A DNA stretch of 64,000 nucleotides from the NCBI GenBank assembly GCA_016930595.1, contig JAFGGJ010000002.1, forward strand, positions 50,325-114,324. The letters run 5' to 3'. The notes beneath the pieces were generated by a model. That model did no database searches and was not told where the DNA came from. It saw only the letters and a list, made by a program, of their open reading frames with translations. The position numbers and the translations under genes are program-made. Below are positions 34,831 through 41,734 of the stretch, piece after piece (position 1 is the stretch's first letter; each line of letters starts with the position of its first letter). The stretch comes from Planctomycetota bacterium. GTDB taxonomy: Bacteria; Planctomycetota; SZUA-567; JAFGGJ01.

Positions 34831-36096
34831 ATGTGGCACGAGATTCTGAATTTCTTTCATGAAACGCAGAACTGGCTTCTCGTAGGCCTGGTTCTGCTCG
34901 TCGGGTACGGAGCGGGCAAACTCGCCAAGCTGGCCAGGCTGCCTTCGGTGATAGGGTACCTGGTGACCGGGGTGGTGCTGGGCGGATCGCTGATGGACGT
35001 CATAGACCTGCACACGAGCGAGCAGCTCGGGCTGATAACGGATTTCGGGCTTGCGATTGTGGCGTTCATGATAGGCACGGAACTTTCCCGCAAGATACTG
35101 CAGCGGATAGGGAAGGAACTGGTATCGACCCTGCTGTTCGAGGCGTTCGGGGCGGTGATATTGACGTTCGCGGCATGCGTGCTGCTGGCCGGAATGATAC
35201 TGCCGGATGGGATGAAGGTAATGCCCGTGGCGCTGATATTCGGGGCGCTTGCCGCCGCCACAGCGCCAGCGGGAACGGTGGCAGTGATACAGGAGTACCG
35301 GGCGCGCGGGCCCATAACGAAAATGCTGCTGGCGATAGTGGGGCTGGATGACGGTCTTGCGATCATGACTTATGCGTTCACCGTTGCGGCGGCCAAGATG
35401 CTGCTGGGCGGCAAGCTGTCGTTCGGAGGCGTGGTTACGGGGCCCATAGTGGAGATAGTGGGGGCATTGGTCCTGGGGACGGTGGGGGGGATGTTCCTGA
35501 CAGCGATAATAAGTCGGGTGAAGTCGAGAGGAGAATTGCTGGTCATTACGCTGGGGACGGTATTCCTTGTGACGGGCCTTGCGAACATAATGCACCTGTC
35601 GCTGATACTGGCGAACCTGGCGGTGGGGACGACGTTGACGAACATATCATCGAGGGAGACGGAACGTTCGTACGGGGTGGTGGAGCAGATATCGCTGCCC
35701 GTGTATATATTGTTCTTCGTGGTTGCGGGAGCTCACCTGGACCTGCGGGTGCTGGCGGCGACGGGGCTGATGGTTCCGGTCTACATAGTGGGCAGAAGCG
35801 CCGGGAAGATATCCGGGGCCTACGCCGGAACGACCATCGGGGGGTCGAACGCCACGATGCGCAAAAACCTGGGTCTTGGGCTGCTGTCGCAGGCGGGGGT
35901 GGCGGTCGGGCTGTCGCTGATGGTGTCGCGGGACCTGGCTGAATTCGGAGAGGCCGGGCGCGCTATAGGGCTGGTCGTGATAAACACGATTGCGGCGACG
36001 ACGATATTTTTCGAAATAGTGGGACCGATATTCACGAAGATAGCGCTTGACAAGGGCGGGGAGATAAACGCCGCGAACCCGACGGGAGAGACATGA
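34831..36096 (+). CDS. Cation:proton antiporter (CPA2/Kef-like membrane domain)
   Basis: This 421-aa protein is almost entirely hydrophobic, with about 12 helices, and matches the Na+/H+ exchanger domain of the CPA2 family. Visible landmarks are LPSVIGYLVTGVVLGG near the N-terminus, FMIGTEL, AATAPAGTVAVIQE (discontinuous helix region), VGLDDGLAI (the conserved Asp pair) and FVVAGAHLDLRVL. There is no C-terminal TrkA-N domain. The exchanged cation (Na+ or K+) cannot be told. Its stop overlaps the PII-like start by one base. The next gene pair is a paralogous copy. Confidence 0.9.
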   Translation: MWHEILNFFHETQNWLLVGLVLLVGYGAGKLAKLARLPSVIGYLVTGVVLGGSLMDVIDLHTSEQLGLITDFGLAIVAFMIGTELSRKILQRIGKELVSTLLFEAFGAVILTFAACVLLAGMILPDGMKVMPVALIFGALAAATAPAGTVAVIQEYRARGPITKMLLAIVGLDDGLAIMTYAFTVAAAKMLLGGKLSFGGVVTGPIVEIVGALVLGTVGGMFLTAIISRVKSRGELLVITLGTVFLVTGLANIMHLSLILANLAVGTTLTNISSRETERSYGVVEQISLPVYILFFVVAGAHLDLRVLAATGLMVPVYIVGRSAGKISGAYAGTTIGGSNATMRKNLGLGLLSQAGVAVGLSLMVSRDLAEFGEAGRAIGLVVINTIAATTIFFEIVGPIFTKIALDKGGEINAANPTGET

Positions 36097-36434
36097 TGAA
36101 ACTCCTTGTTGTTGTCCTGAACGAACGTGAAAACCTGGACGACCTTATGGAAGCGCTGCTGGCGCTGGAGGTCAACGGGCTGACGTCGGTGGAGTCGGAG
36201 GAAGTGGTGTCGCTGCTGGCCCAGGAAGTGCCGATATTCGCAGGCCTGCGGCACATGCTGACCGGTCCCCGCGAGCACAATATGACGGTGTTCGGCCTGT
36301 CGGACAAGGACGACGTCCTTGTGCGGCTGGCGGAGTCGCTGAAAGAGGTGGGGGTGGACATGAACGCGTCCGGGTTCGGTTACGCCTTCTGCGTGCCGGT
36401 GGAAGGTGCAGCAGGAGGCGCCCTGGAGGACTAG
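36096..36434 (+). CDS. PII-like protein, copy 1
   Basis: This 112-aa protein has the beta-alpha-beta-beta-alpha-beta pattern of the PII/CutA-like fold: KLLVVVLNERENLDDLMEAL, GLTSVES, HMLTGPREHNMTVFGL and GFGYAFCVPVEG. It lacks the classic GlnB T-loop tyrosine, so it belongs to a divergent PII-like group, such groups often being linked to transporters. The ATG at 36096 is preferred because GGGAG is seven bases upstream and it gives the same length as copy 2. Translational coupling to the antiporter suggests it regulates that protein. Confidence 0.75.
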   Translation: MKLLVVVLNERENLDDLMEALLALEVNGLTSVESEEVVSLLAQEVPIFAGLRHMLTGPREHNMTVFGLSDKDDVLVRLAESLKEVGVDMNASGFGYAFCVPVEGAAGGALED

Positions 36435-36437
36435 GGG

Positions 36438-36463
36438 CGTTCCGCAAGCGCCTCGCCGGAACG
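36438..36463 (+). repeat. Hairpin between the antiporter units
   Basis: CGTTCCG and CGGAACG form a 7-bp stem around a 12-nt loop just after the stop of PII-like copy 1. There is no T-tract, so termination is uncertain. Confidence 0.35.
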
Positions 36464-36483
36464 ATGGCGCAACGTAAGTGCTG

Positions 36484-36511
36484 TTGAATAAACGGGTTTC
36501 CCACGTAGAAT
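36484..36511 (+). promoter_or_regulatory. Putative promoter of the second antiporter unit
   Basis: TTGAAT, a 16-base spacer and TAGAAT, lying 78 bases before the second antiporter start. Confidence 0.6.
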
Positions 36512-36589
36512 AGCAGGTGCGTCGGACGTGAACGTCCGGCCGGGACTCCGGGCGAGCGGCCCGGACAGGGAGAAGCCACCGGCACCGCC

Positions 36590-37879
36590 ATGTGGGAAAC
36601 TTTCCTGACGGTTCTGCACGAAACGCACAACTGGCTGCTCATAGGGGCGGCCATTCTGCTGGGGTTTCTGAGCGGCAAGGCCGCCAGACTGGTCAGGCTT
36701 CCTTCGATAATAGGCTACCTGCTTGCCGGCGTGGCGCTGGGCGTGTCGGTAACGGATATCATCGACCTGCACACGGGTGAGGAACTGGGGCTCATTACGG
36801 ACCTCGGCCTGTCGATAGTGGCGTTCATGATAGGCACGGAGCTGTCGCGCAGGATACTGAAGCGCATGGGCCGGGAACTGACGATGATACTGTTCTCGCA
36901 GTTCCTGGGGGCGGTGGCCGCGGTGACGGTGGCTGTGTGGCTGCTGGCGGAATGGATACTGCCGGCGGACATACCGGCGGGTGCGGCAGCTCTGGTTTTT
37001 GGAGCGATTGCGGCCGCTACGGCTCCGGCGGGCACGGTGGCGGTGATACAGGAATACCGTTCCAAGGGGGACGTCACGAGGATGTTGCTGGCGGTGGTGG
37101 GACTCGATGACGGGCTTGCGATAGTAGCGTATGCGTTTGCGGTGGCGATAGCCCGGATGTTTCTGGGAGGAGGCTTTTCGGCCGGGGCGGTGCTTGCCGG
37201 GCCGGGGCTGGAGGTGTTCGGGGCGCTGATCGTCGGGTCGATAGGAGGCGCGGTGCTCGCAGCGGCGTCCAGCAGGCTGAAGGGCCGGGGGGAAGTGCTG
37301 ACGGTGACGCTCGGGACGATATTCCTGGTGACGGGGCTTGCGAACGTGTTTCATTTTTCGCTGATACTGGCCAACCTCGCCGTGGGCACGGCGGTGGCGA
37401 ATATATCGTCCAGGGAGACGGAACGCACGTATGCGGCGGTGGAACAGGTGTCGCTCCCGGTGTACATACTGTTTTTCGTGGTGGCCGGGGCGCACCTTGA
37501 CCTGAGGGTGCTTATGACGATGGGGCTGCTGGTGCCGGTATACATTATCGCCAGGAGCCTGGGCAAGGTTACGGGGAGCTGGCTGGGGGCGACTATCGCA
37601 AATGCCGGTACCGTGATGCGGAAGTACCTGGGGTTCGGGTTGTTGTCGCAGGCGGGAGTGGCCGTGGGGTTGTCGCTTCTGGTGTCGCGGGAACTCGCAG
37701 GGTACGAGGAGGAAGGCGGCCGGATGCTGGGGATAATAGCGATAAACGCGGTGGCGGCTTCGACGATATTTTTTGAAATAGTGGGGCCCATAGCGACAAA
37801 GATGGCGCTGGTGAAGGCCGGCGAAGTGGACATGGGAGGGAAGGAAGAGGAGGACGGGAAGGAAGAGGAGGATAGATGA
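36590..37879 (+). CDS. Cation:proton antiporter, second copy
   Basis: This 429-aa protein is a clear paralogue of the antiporter at 34831, matching along the whole length (MWETFLTVLHETHNWLLIG against MWHEILNFFHETQNWLLVG; AATAPAGTVAVIQEYRSKG; VVGLDDGLAIVAYAFAVA). The Asp pair in GLDDG is kept. The C-terminus is extended by an acidic tail (KEEEDGKEEEDR) absent from copy 1. Membrane domain only, no TrkA-N. The start agrees with copy 1 although no close Shine-Dalgarno sequence is visible. It overlaps the second PII-like gene by four bases (ATGA). Confidence 0.9.
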   Translation: MWETFLTVLHETHNWLLIGAAILLGFLSGKAARLVRLPSIIGYLLAGVALGVSVTDIIDLHTGEELGLITDLGLSIVAFMIGTELSRRILKRMGRELTMILFSQFLGAVAAVTVAVWLLAEWILPADIPAGAAALVFGAIAAATAPAGTVAVIQEYRSKGDVTRMLLAVVGLDDGLAIVAYAFAVAIARMFLGGGFSAGAVLAGPGLEVFGALIVGSIGGAVLAAASSRLKGRGEVLTVTLGTIFLVTGLANVFHFSLILANLAVGTAVANISSRETERTYAAVEQVSLPVYILFFVVAGAHLDLRVLMTMGLLVPVYIIARSLGKVTGSWLGATIANAGTVMRKYLGFGLLSQAGVAVGLSLLVSRELAGYEEEGGRMLGIIAINAVAASTIFFEIVGPIATKMALVKAGEVDMGGKEEEDGKEEEDR

Positions 37880-38214
37880 GACTGCTGGTGGTGGTTCTGA
37901 ATGAACGCGAGCATCTTGACGACGTGCTGGAAGCGTTGCTGACGCTGGACGTCCAGGGCGTTACTTCGGTTGAAAGCGAGGAGGTGATAAGCCTGCTCGC
38001 TCAGGAAGTGCCCATTTTCGCGGGGCTCAGGCACATGCTGACGGGCCCCAGGGAGCACAACATGACGATATTCAGCGTGTCGCAGAACGACGACGTGCTG
38101 GAGAAGTTCCGGGCGATGTTGAACGAGGTCGGGGTGGACATGAATAAAGAGGGATTCGGTTACGCGTTCACCGTGCCGGTTGAAGGCATGGCGGGGACGT
38201 TCCCCGAGGATTGA
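37876..38214 (+). CDS. PII-like protein, copy 2
   Basis: This 112-aa protein is the paralogue of the one at 36096, with near-identical segments SLLAQEVPIFAGLRHMLTGP and EVGVDMN. It is coupled to the second antiporter by an ATGA overlap. Conserved residues common to both copies (LNERE, SVESEEV, TGPREHNMT, GFGYAF) mark the likely ligand or effector site. No GlnB-type uridylylation loop is seen. I infer that each antiporter has its own dedicated PII-like partner. Confidence 0.75.
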   Translation: MRLLVVVLNEREHLDDVLEALLTLDVQGVTSVESEEVISLLAQEVPIFAGLRHMLTGPREHNMTIFSVSQNDDVLEKFRAMLNEVGVDMNKEGFGYAFTVPVEGMAGTFPED

Positions 38215-38243
38215 CGCATGGCGCGGGTCTGCCGGCTCGCACG

Positions 38244-38272
38244 TTGCAGGCGGACACGCCCTGCGGTAAACT
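38244..38272 (+). promoter_or_regulatory. Putative promoter of the UbiB-like kinase gene
   Basis: TTGCAG, a 17-base spacer and TAAACT, 41 bases before the start. Confidence 0.6.
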
Positions 38273-38313
38273 GGTGGCTGCCCGGGCGCTAAGCGCCGAG
38301 GGCGGGAGAGCGG

Positions 38314-40014
38314 ATGCAGATCAGGAAAATATCCCGGACCTACAAGACGGTGAGGCGCCTGTCGGAGATAGTGGGCGTGCTCGTCAAGTTCGGCTTCACC
38401 GACATAGTGGACCGGATAGGTCTCGGCGGCCTGCTGCCTGCCTCAAAGCGGCTCGTGGGGACGACGGAACTCTCGTCGAAGGAACGCGCTGCACTCCGGA
38501 TGCGCCGCGTTCTCGAAGAACTCGGGCCGACGTTCGTCAAGCTGGGCCAGATGCTTTCCACCCGCCCGGATATTCTGCCGCCGGAAATGATAGACGAACT
38601 CCGCAACCTCCAGGAAAGTGTGAACCCCCTGACCTACGAGACCGTCAGGAAAGAGCTGGTGGAAGGCATCGGGGGGAAGCTCGAAGACATTTTCGAAAGC
38701 GTGGACAGCGAGCCCATGGCGTCGGGATCCCTGGCTCAGGTGCACAGGGCCAGGCTGAAGGACGGCAGGAAGGTCGTCGTCAAGGTTCGCAGGCCGGGCT
38801 GCATGGAGTTTTTCGAAGGCGATATCGAGGTGTTGTCGTTCGTGGCCAAGCTGCTCGAGGACCATATCGAGGAAGCCAAGCTGTACAGGCCGTCGGGACT
38901 CGTCGAGGAATTCGCCGCGGCGGTCACCAGGGAGATGGATTTTCTGCACGAGGCCACGGTGATAGAGAATTTCCACAAGCACCTCGACGGAAACTACGAT
39001 GTGGTGCTGCCGGAGGTCGTCTGGGAGGCGACGTCGAGTTCGGTTATAACCATGAGCGAAGTGGAAGGCGAAAGCCTCGGCAGGGCTCTCAAGTCGAACA
39101 GGCCGCCGGACCGCCGTCTTATGAGGTTGATAATAAGAGTCTTCCTGACGCAGTACTTCGAGATGGGGCTGTTCCATGCCGATCCCCATCCGGGCAACCT
39201 GCGGCTCTGCGCCGATGGGCGCAAACTGGGACTGATAGACTTCGGCGCGGTCGGAATGCTTTCCGGGAGGGCGCTTACCGACATAGCTCTCCTGTACGTC
39301 GCTGTCAGCGATAACGAGCCCGAGCTTGCCGTCGCCGTGCTGGAGGAAGTGCTGACGGACAGCCTTCAGCCGCTGCCGGAGGGCGTCGAGAGAGAATTGC
39401 GCTGGCTTCTTGGCTACTACAGCGGCCTGCCGGCGCGCGAGGTGGAAGTCGAAAAGATCTTCGCGGAAATCGTCGATATCGCACGCAAATACCACCTGAC
39501 GCTTCCTTCGGAGTGGGTGCTGCTGGCGAGGTCGATGTCGATTCTTTTCAGCCTGGTGCGCGAGATCGACCCCGACATAAACGTGCTGGAAGAGGTAAAG
39601 CCGTATACGGGCAAGGTTGTCGGCAGGATCCTGTCGCCGAAAAAGGCCGGGAAAGCTATGGAGGTGTCGGCCTACAGGACGATGCGGCTCCTGGGGGACC
39701 TGCCCCGGGTGGGCCGTTTTGCATTGAGGCGCGTGCTGGGGGGCAAGTTCTCGCTGGACCTGCGTCATGAAGGAATTCAGGGGCTGGTAAGCGAGCTGGA
39801 AAGCGCCAGCAACAGGCTTTCCTTCAGCATTGTCATTGCGGCGGTGATAATGGGCTCGGCCACGATCATGTCGAGCGGAGTGGGCCCGAAGTGGGAATTC
39901 CTGGGTCAGATAGGGCTCGAAAACGTCTCTCTCCTCGGCATGGGGGGGTTCCTGGTTGCCGGATTGATGGGCATGGCACTGGCCCTGGCTATATATCGGT
40001 CGGGCAAATTATAG
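38314..40014 (+). CDS. ABC1/UbiB-family atypical kinase (AarF-like)
   Basis: This 566-aa protein carries the UbiB hallmarks: the KxGQ motif in TFVKLGQMLSTRPDILP near residue 75, the Ala-rich loop replacement PMASGSLAQVHRA, KVVVKVRRPG (Lys), HADPHPGNL and LIDFGAVGML. Two hydrophobic helices at the C-terminus (FSIVIAAVIMGSATIM and LLGMGGFLVAGLMGMALALAI) anchor it to the membrane. E. coli UbiB supports ubiquinone synthesis as an ATPase; the quinone or lipid handled here is unknown, and no quinone-synthesis gene is nearby. GGGAG precedes the ATG. Confidence 0.92.
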   Translation: MQIRKISRTYKTVRRLSEIVGVLVKFGFTDIVDRIGLGGLLPASKRLVGTTELSSKERAALRMRRVLEELGPTFVKLGQMLSTRPDILPPEMIDELRNLQESVNPLTYETVRKELVEGIGGKLEDIFESVDSEPMASGSLAQVHRARLKDGRKVVVKVRRPGCMEFFEGDIEVLSFVAKLLEDHIEEAKLYRPSGLVEEFAAAVTREMDFLHEATVIENFHKHLDGNYDVVLPEVVWEATSSSVITMSEVEGESLGRALKSNRPPDRRLMRLIIRVFLTQYFEMGLFHADPHPGNLRLCADGRKLGLIDFGAVGMLSGRALTDIALLYVAVSDNEPELAVAVLEEVLTDSLQPLPEGVERELRWLLGYYSGLPAREVEVEKIFAEIVDIARKYHLTLPSEWVLLARSMSILFSLVREIDPDINVLEEVKPYTGKVVGRILSPKKAGKAMEVSAYRTMRLLGDLPRVGRFALRRVLGGKFSLDLRHEGIQGLVSELESASNRLSFSIVIAAVIMGSATIMSSGVGPKWEFLGQIGLENVSLLGMGGFLVAGLMGMALALAIYRSGKL

Positions 40015-40034
40015 GGTAATTGTTGGGTTATCGC

Positions 40035-40063
40035 TTGATAATCAGGTCTGAACGTCCGATAAT
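40035..40063 (+). promoter_or_regulatory. Putative sigma70 promoter of the beta-rich lipoprotein gene
   Basis: TTGATA, a 17-base spacer and GATAAT, 41 bases before the start. Confidence 0.7.
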
Positions 40064-40104
40064 AAGAGTGTGGTTGTGGGTGAATTCCTCGGTGGAGGCG
40101 TAGC

Positions 40105-40905
40105 ATGAGCATACGCAGGGTTTCAGGCTGCCTGCTCTTTGCGCTGCCGGTTCTGCTGGCGGCGGGATGCAGCAGGTACAACAGGAATGCGGAGAGTTTC
40201 GAGGTGCTGGGCGGGTACTGGGCCATCAGCATCGAGACTGCGGAGAGCGCGTTCGCCGGAGGCGACAACTGGAACCTCCTGTCCGACGCCGGACTGGACG
40301 ACGAATGCGACACGTATTACGGCGAGTTCTTCTACCATAAGGGGCAGGATTCCTATGGGCTGGGTTTCGGTACGTGGTCCAGTTCGGGGCAGGCGACGCT
40401 GGGCAGCGACCTGGTGTATGGCGGCACGACGTTCACGAACGGCAGCACGGTCCACTCGTCGGTGGACATGAACCAGTACCGCCTTATCGTGTCCTCACGC
40501 GAACAGCAGCAGACTCAGCAGGCGTTGTCGGCCATCTCGTTCGTGATCGAATACCTCGACTTCAGCATAGACATGTATGACGTGGGCGCTCCAGCCACCA
40601 GGGCCACGTTCGACGACAGCGCGATGATGTTTCTTTTCGGCTACGCCTACGAATGGGGGACGGGGACGGGACAGGTTTATTTCGTAGACGCCAAGTACAT
40701 GAACCTGGACTGGGTGCGCATCGGCCACACCGGCGGGGAATACCTGGACGTTACAGGCGGGGTGAAATGGACGATGGGCAGCACGACGTCGAATTCGACC
40801 ATCATGGTGGGCTACCGGTACCTGGACATGGACCTGGATAATTCCGGCGACACACTGAAATTTTCGATGGAAGGCCCGGTGCTGGGCTTTACCGCCAAGT
40901 TCTGA
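40105..40905 (+). CDS. Lipoprotein with beta-barrel-like C-terminal region
   Basis: This 266-aa protein has a lipoprotein signal ending at LLAAGC (Cys22). The rest is rich in alternating hydrophobic/polar strands with many Tyr, Gly and Ser residues (for example NSTIMVGYRYLDMDLDN) and ends in Phe (GFTAKF), a pattern of outer-membrane beta-barrels. I do not recognise a specific family. A lipid-anchored small barrel or beta-sandwich at the outer membrane is the most I can say. GGAGG precedes the ATG by six bases. Confidence 0.75.
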   Translation: MSIRRVSGCLLFALPVLLAAGCSRYNRNAESFEVLGGYWAISIETAESAFAGGDNWNLLSDAGLDDECDTYYGEFFYHKGQDSYGLGFGTWSSSGQATLGSDLVYGGTTFTNGSTVHSSVDMNQYRLIVSSREQQQTQQALSAISFVIEYLDFSIDMYDVGAPATRATFDDSAMMFLFGYAYEWGTGTGQVYFVDAKYMNLDWVRIGHTGGEYLDVTGGVKWTMGSTTSNSTIMVGYRYLDMDLDNSGDTLKFSMEGPVLGFTAKF

Positions 40906-40933
40906 CGGCGGCAGGAGTTACCGGGGGCGCGGC

Positions 40934-41593
40934 CTAAAGCGCCCCCGCGACGGCTTCTTCCAGGGACAGGGTGCTCCTGCAGCCCCAGCGGACGAGCAGC
41001 GCCATTAGTGCCGGCGTCTTGAAGTGGCCGTGAGCGAAAGCGCTGTAGTAAAGGCGGGCTTCCCTGTAACATGCGACCCCCGTGAGCGCCTTGATGCCGT
41101 CCCTCTCCACAATGGGGCCGAGCGCGGAACCACCGCCCACGATGTAGATGTGCTCTTCGCCGTAACCCTTTGCCATGGCCGCGTCTATGATTCCGGCGGC
41201 GGCGCACCTGCCGCAGCGGGCGCAGCGGTCATGGATGCCTTTGTTCTCCCGGATGCAGCCGTCAACCGCGGTGATGCAGTGCGGCAGGAAAATGCCGCGG
41301 CGCCGGTGCGGAACGGCGTCGAAAAGAGGCCGGGAAACACGGTTCCAGATCCCGGCCCAGACGAAGTCACGGAGCATCCAGCCTTTGTCGTTATAGGCAA
41401 TTTCGACCGGGTCTTCGACCACGGTGATGCCGCGCCGGGCGAGAGCGCCGGCGATCAGGGCTTCCCGTTCTTCAACGGCGGCGATTACGCCGTCCAGCGG
41501 GACGTCTCCCGCCGGCGAACCCGCCATTATTTCATCTGCGATCGCCGCGGCTTTACGATACACGCCGGGGGCATCGAGAACGACATCGGGCAT
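40934..41593 (-). CDS. DUF116-like Cys-rich protein
   Basis: This 219-aa protein has two parts. The N-terminal ~100 residues are helical (IADEIMAGSP, LIAGALARRG). The C-terminal part matches the DUF116 pattern: IFLPHCITAVDGC, CARCGRC, IYIVGGGSALGPIVER and GVACYREARL. Cys residues in these motifs could bind metal or an iron-sulfur cluster. The function of the family is not established as far as I know. It has its own promoter and converges with the preceding lipoprotein gene. Confidence 0.65.
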   Translation of the reverse strand: MPDVVLDAPGVYRKAAAIADEIMAGSPAGDVPLDGVIAAVEEREALIAGALARRGITVVEDPVEIAYNDKGWMLRDFVWAGIWNRVSRPLFDAVPHRRRGIFLPHCITAVDGCIRENKGIHDRCARCGRCAAAGIIDAAMAKGYGEEHIYIVGGGSALGPIVERDGIKALTGVACYREARLYYSAFAHGHFKTPALMALLVRWGCRSTLSLEEAVAGAL

Positions 41594-41623
41594 TCGTGTA
41601 TGCTCCGCAAGGCTGACGGGACT

Positions 41624-41652
41624 ATCTTAGGCTTCCTGCGGCAACGGGTCAA
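41624..41652 (-). promoter_or_regulatory. Putative sigma70 promoter of the DUF116-like gene
   Basis: On the minus strand TTGACC, a 17-base spacer and TAAGAT lie 30 bases upstream of the start. Confidence 0.65.
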
Positions 41653-41676
41653 GGCCATGGGAAGGTCACCGCTGGT

Positions 41677-41714
41677 GAAAAGAAACCGGAGCGTCCCCCG
41701 CGGGAACGCTCCGG
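41677..41714 (-). terminator. Rho-independent terminator of the PKD lipoprotein gene
   Basis: On the minus strand CCGGAGCGT / ACGCTCCGG form a 9-bp stem with further inner pairing, followed by TTTCTTTTC. It lies 20 bases after the stop codon. Confidence 0.8.
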
Positions 41715-41734
41715 CCTGTAATACACAATCGTTC

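Noticed and set aside
33331-35595. 754-aa minus-strand frame covering iolB and antisense to the EIIA and antiporter genes
   Set aside because: Only the part from 34143 downward is IolB. The rest is an open antisense frame of a GC-rich gene with low-complexity Arg/His/Gln/Pro translation.
38211-39314. 367-aa plus-strand frame upstream of and overlapping the UbiB gene
   Set aside because: Out-of-frame overlap with the UbiB-like gene; the translation has no domain, and a promoter lies within its 5' part.
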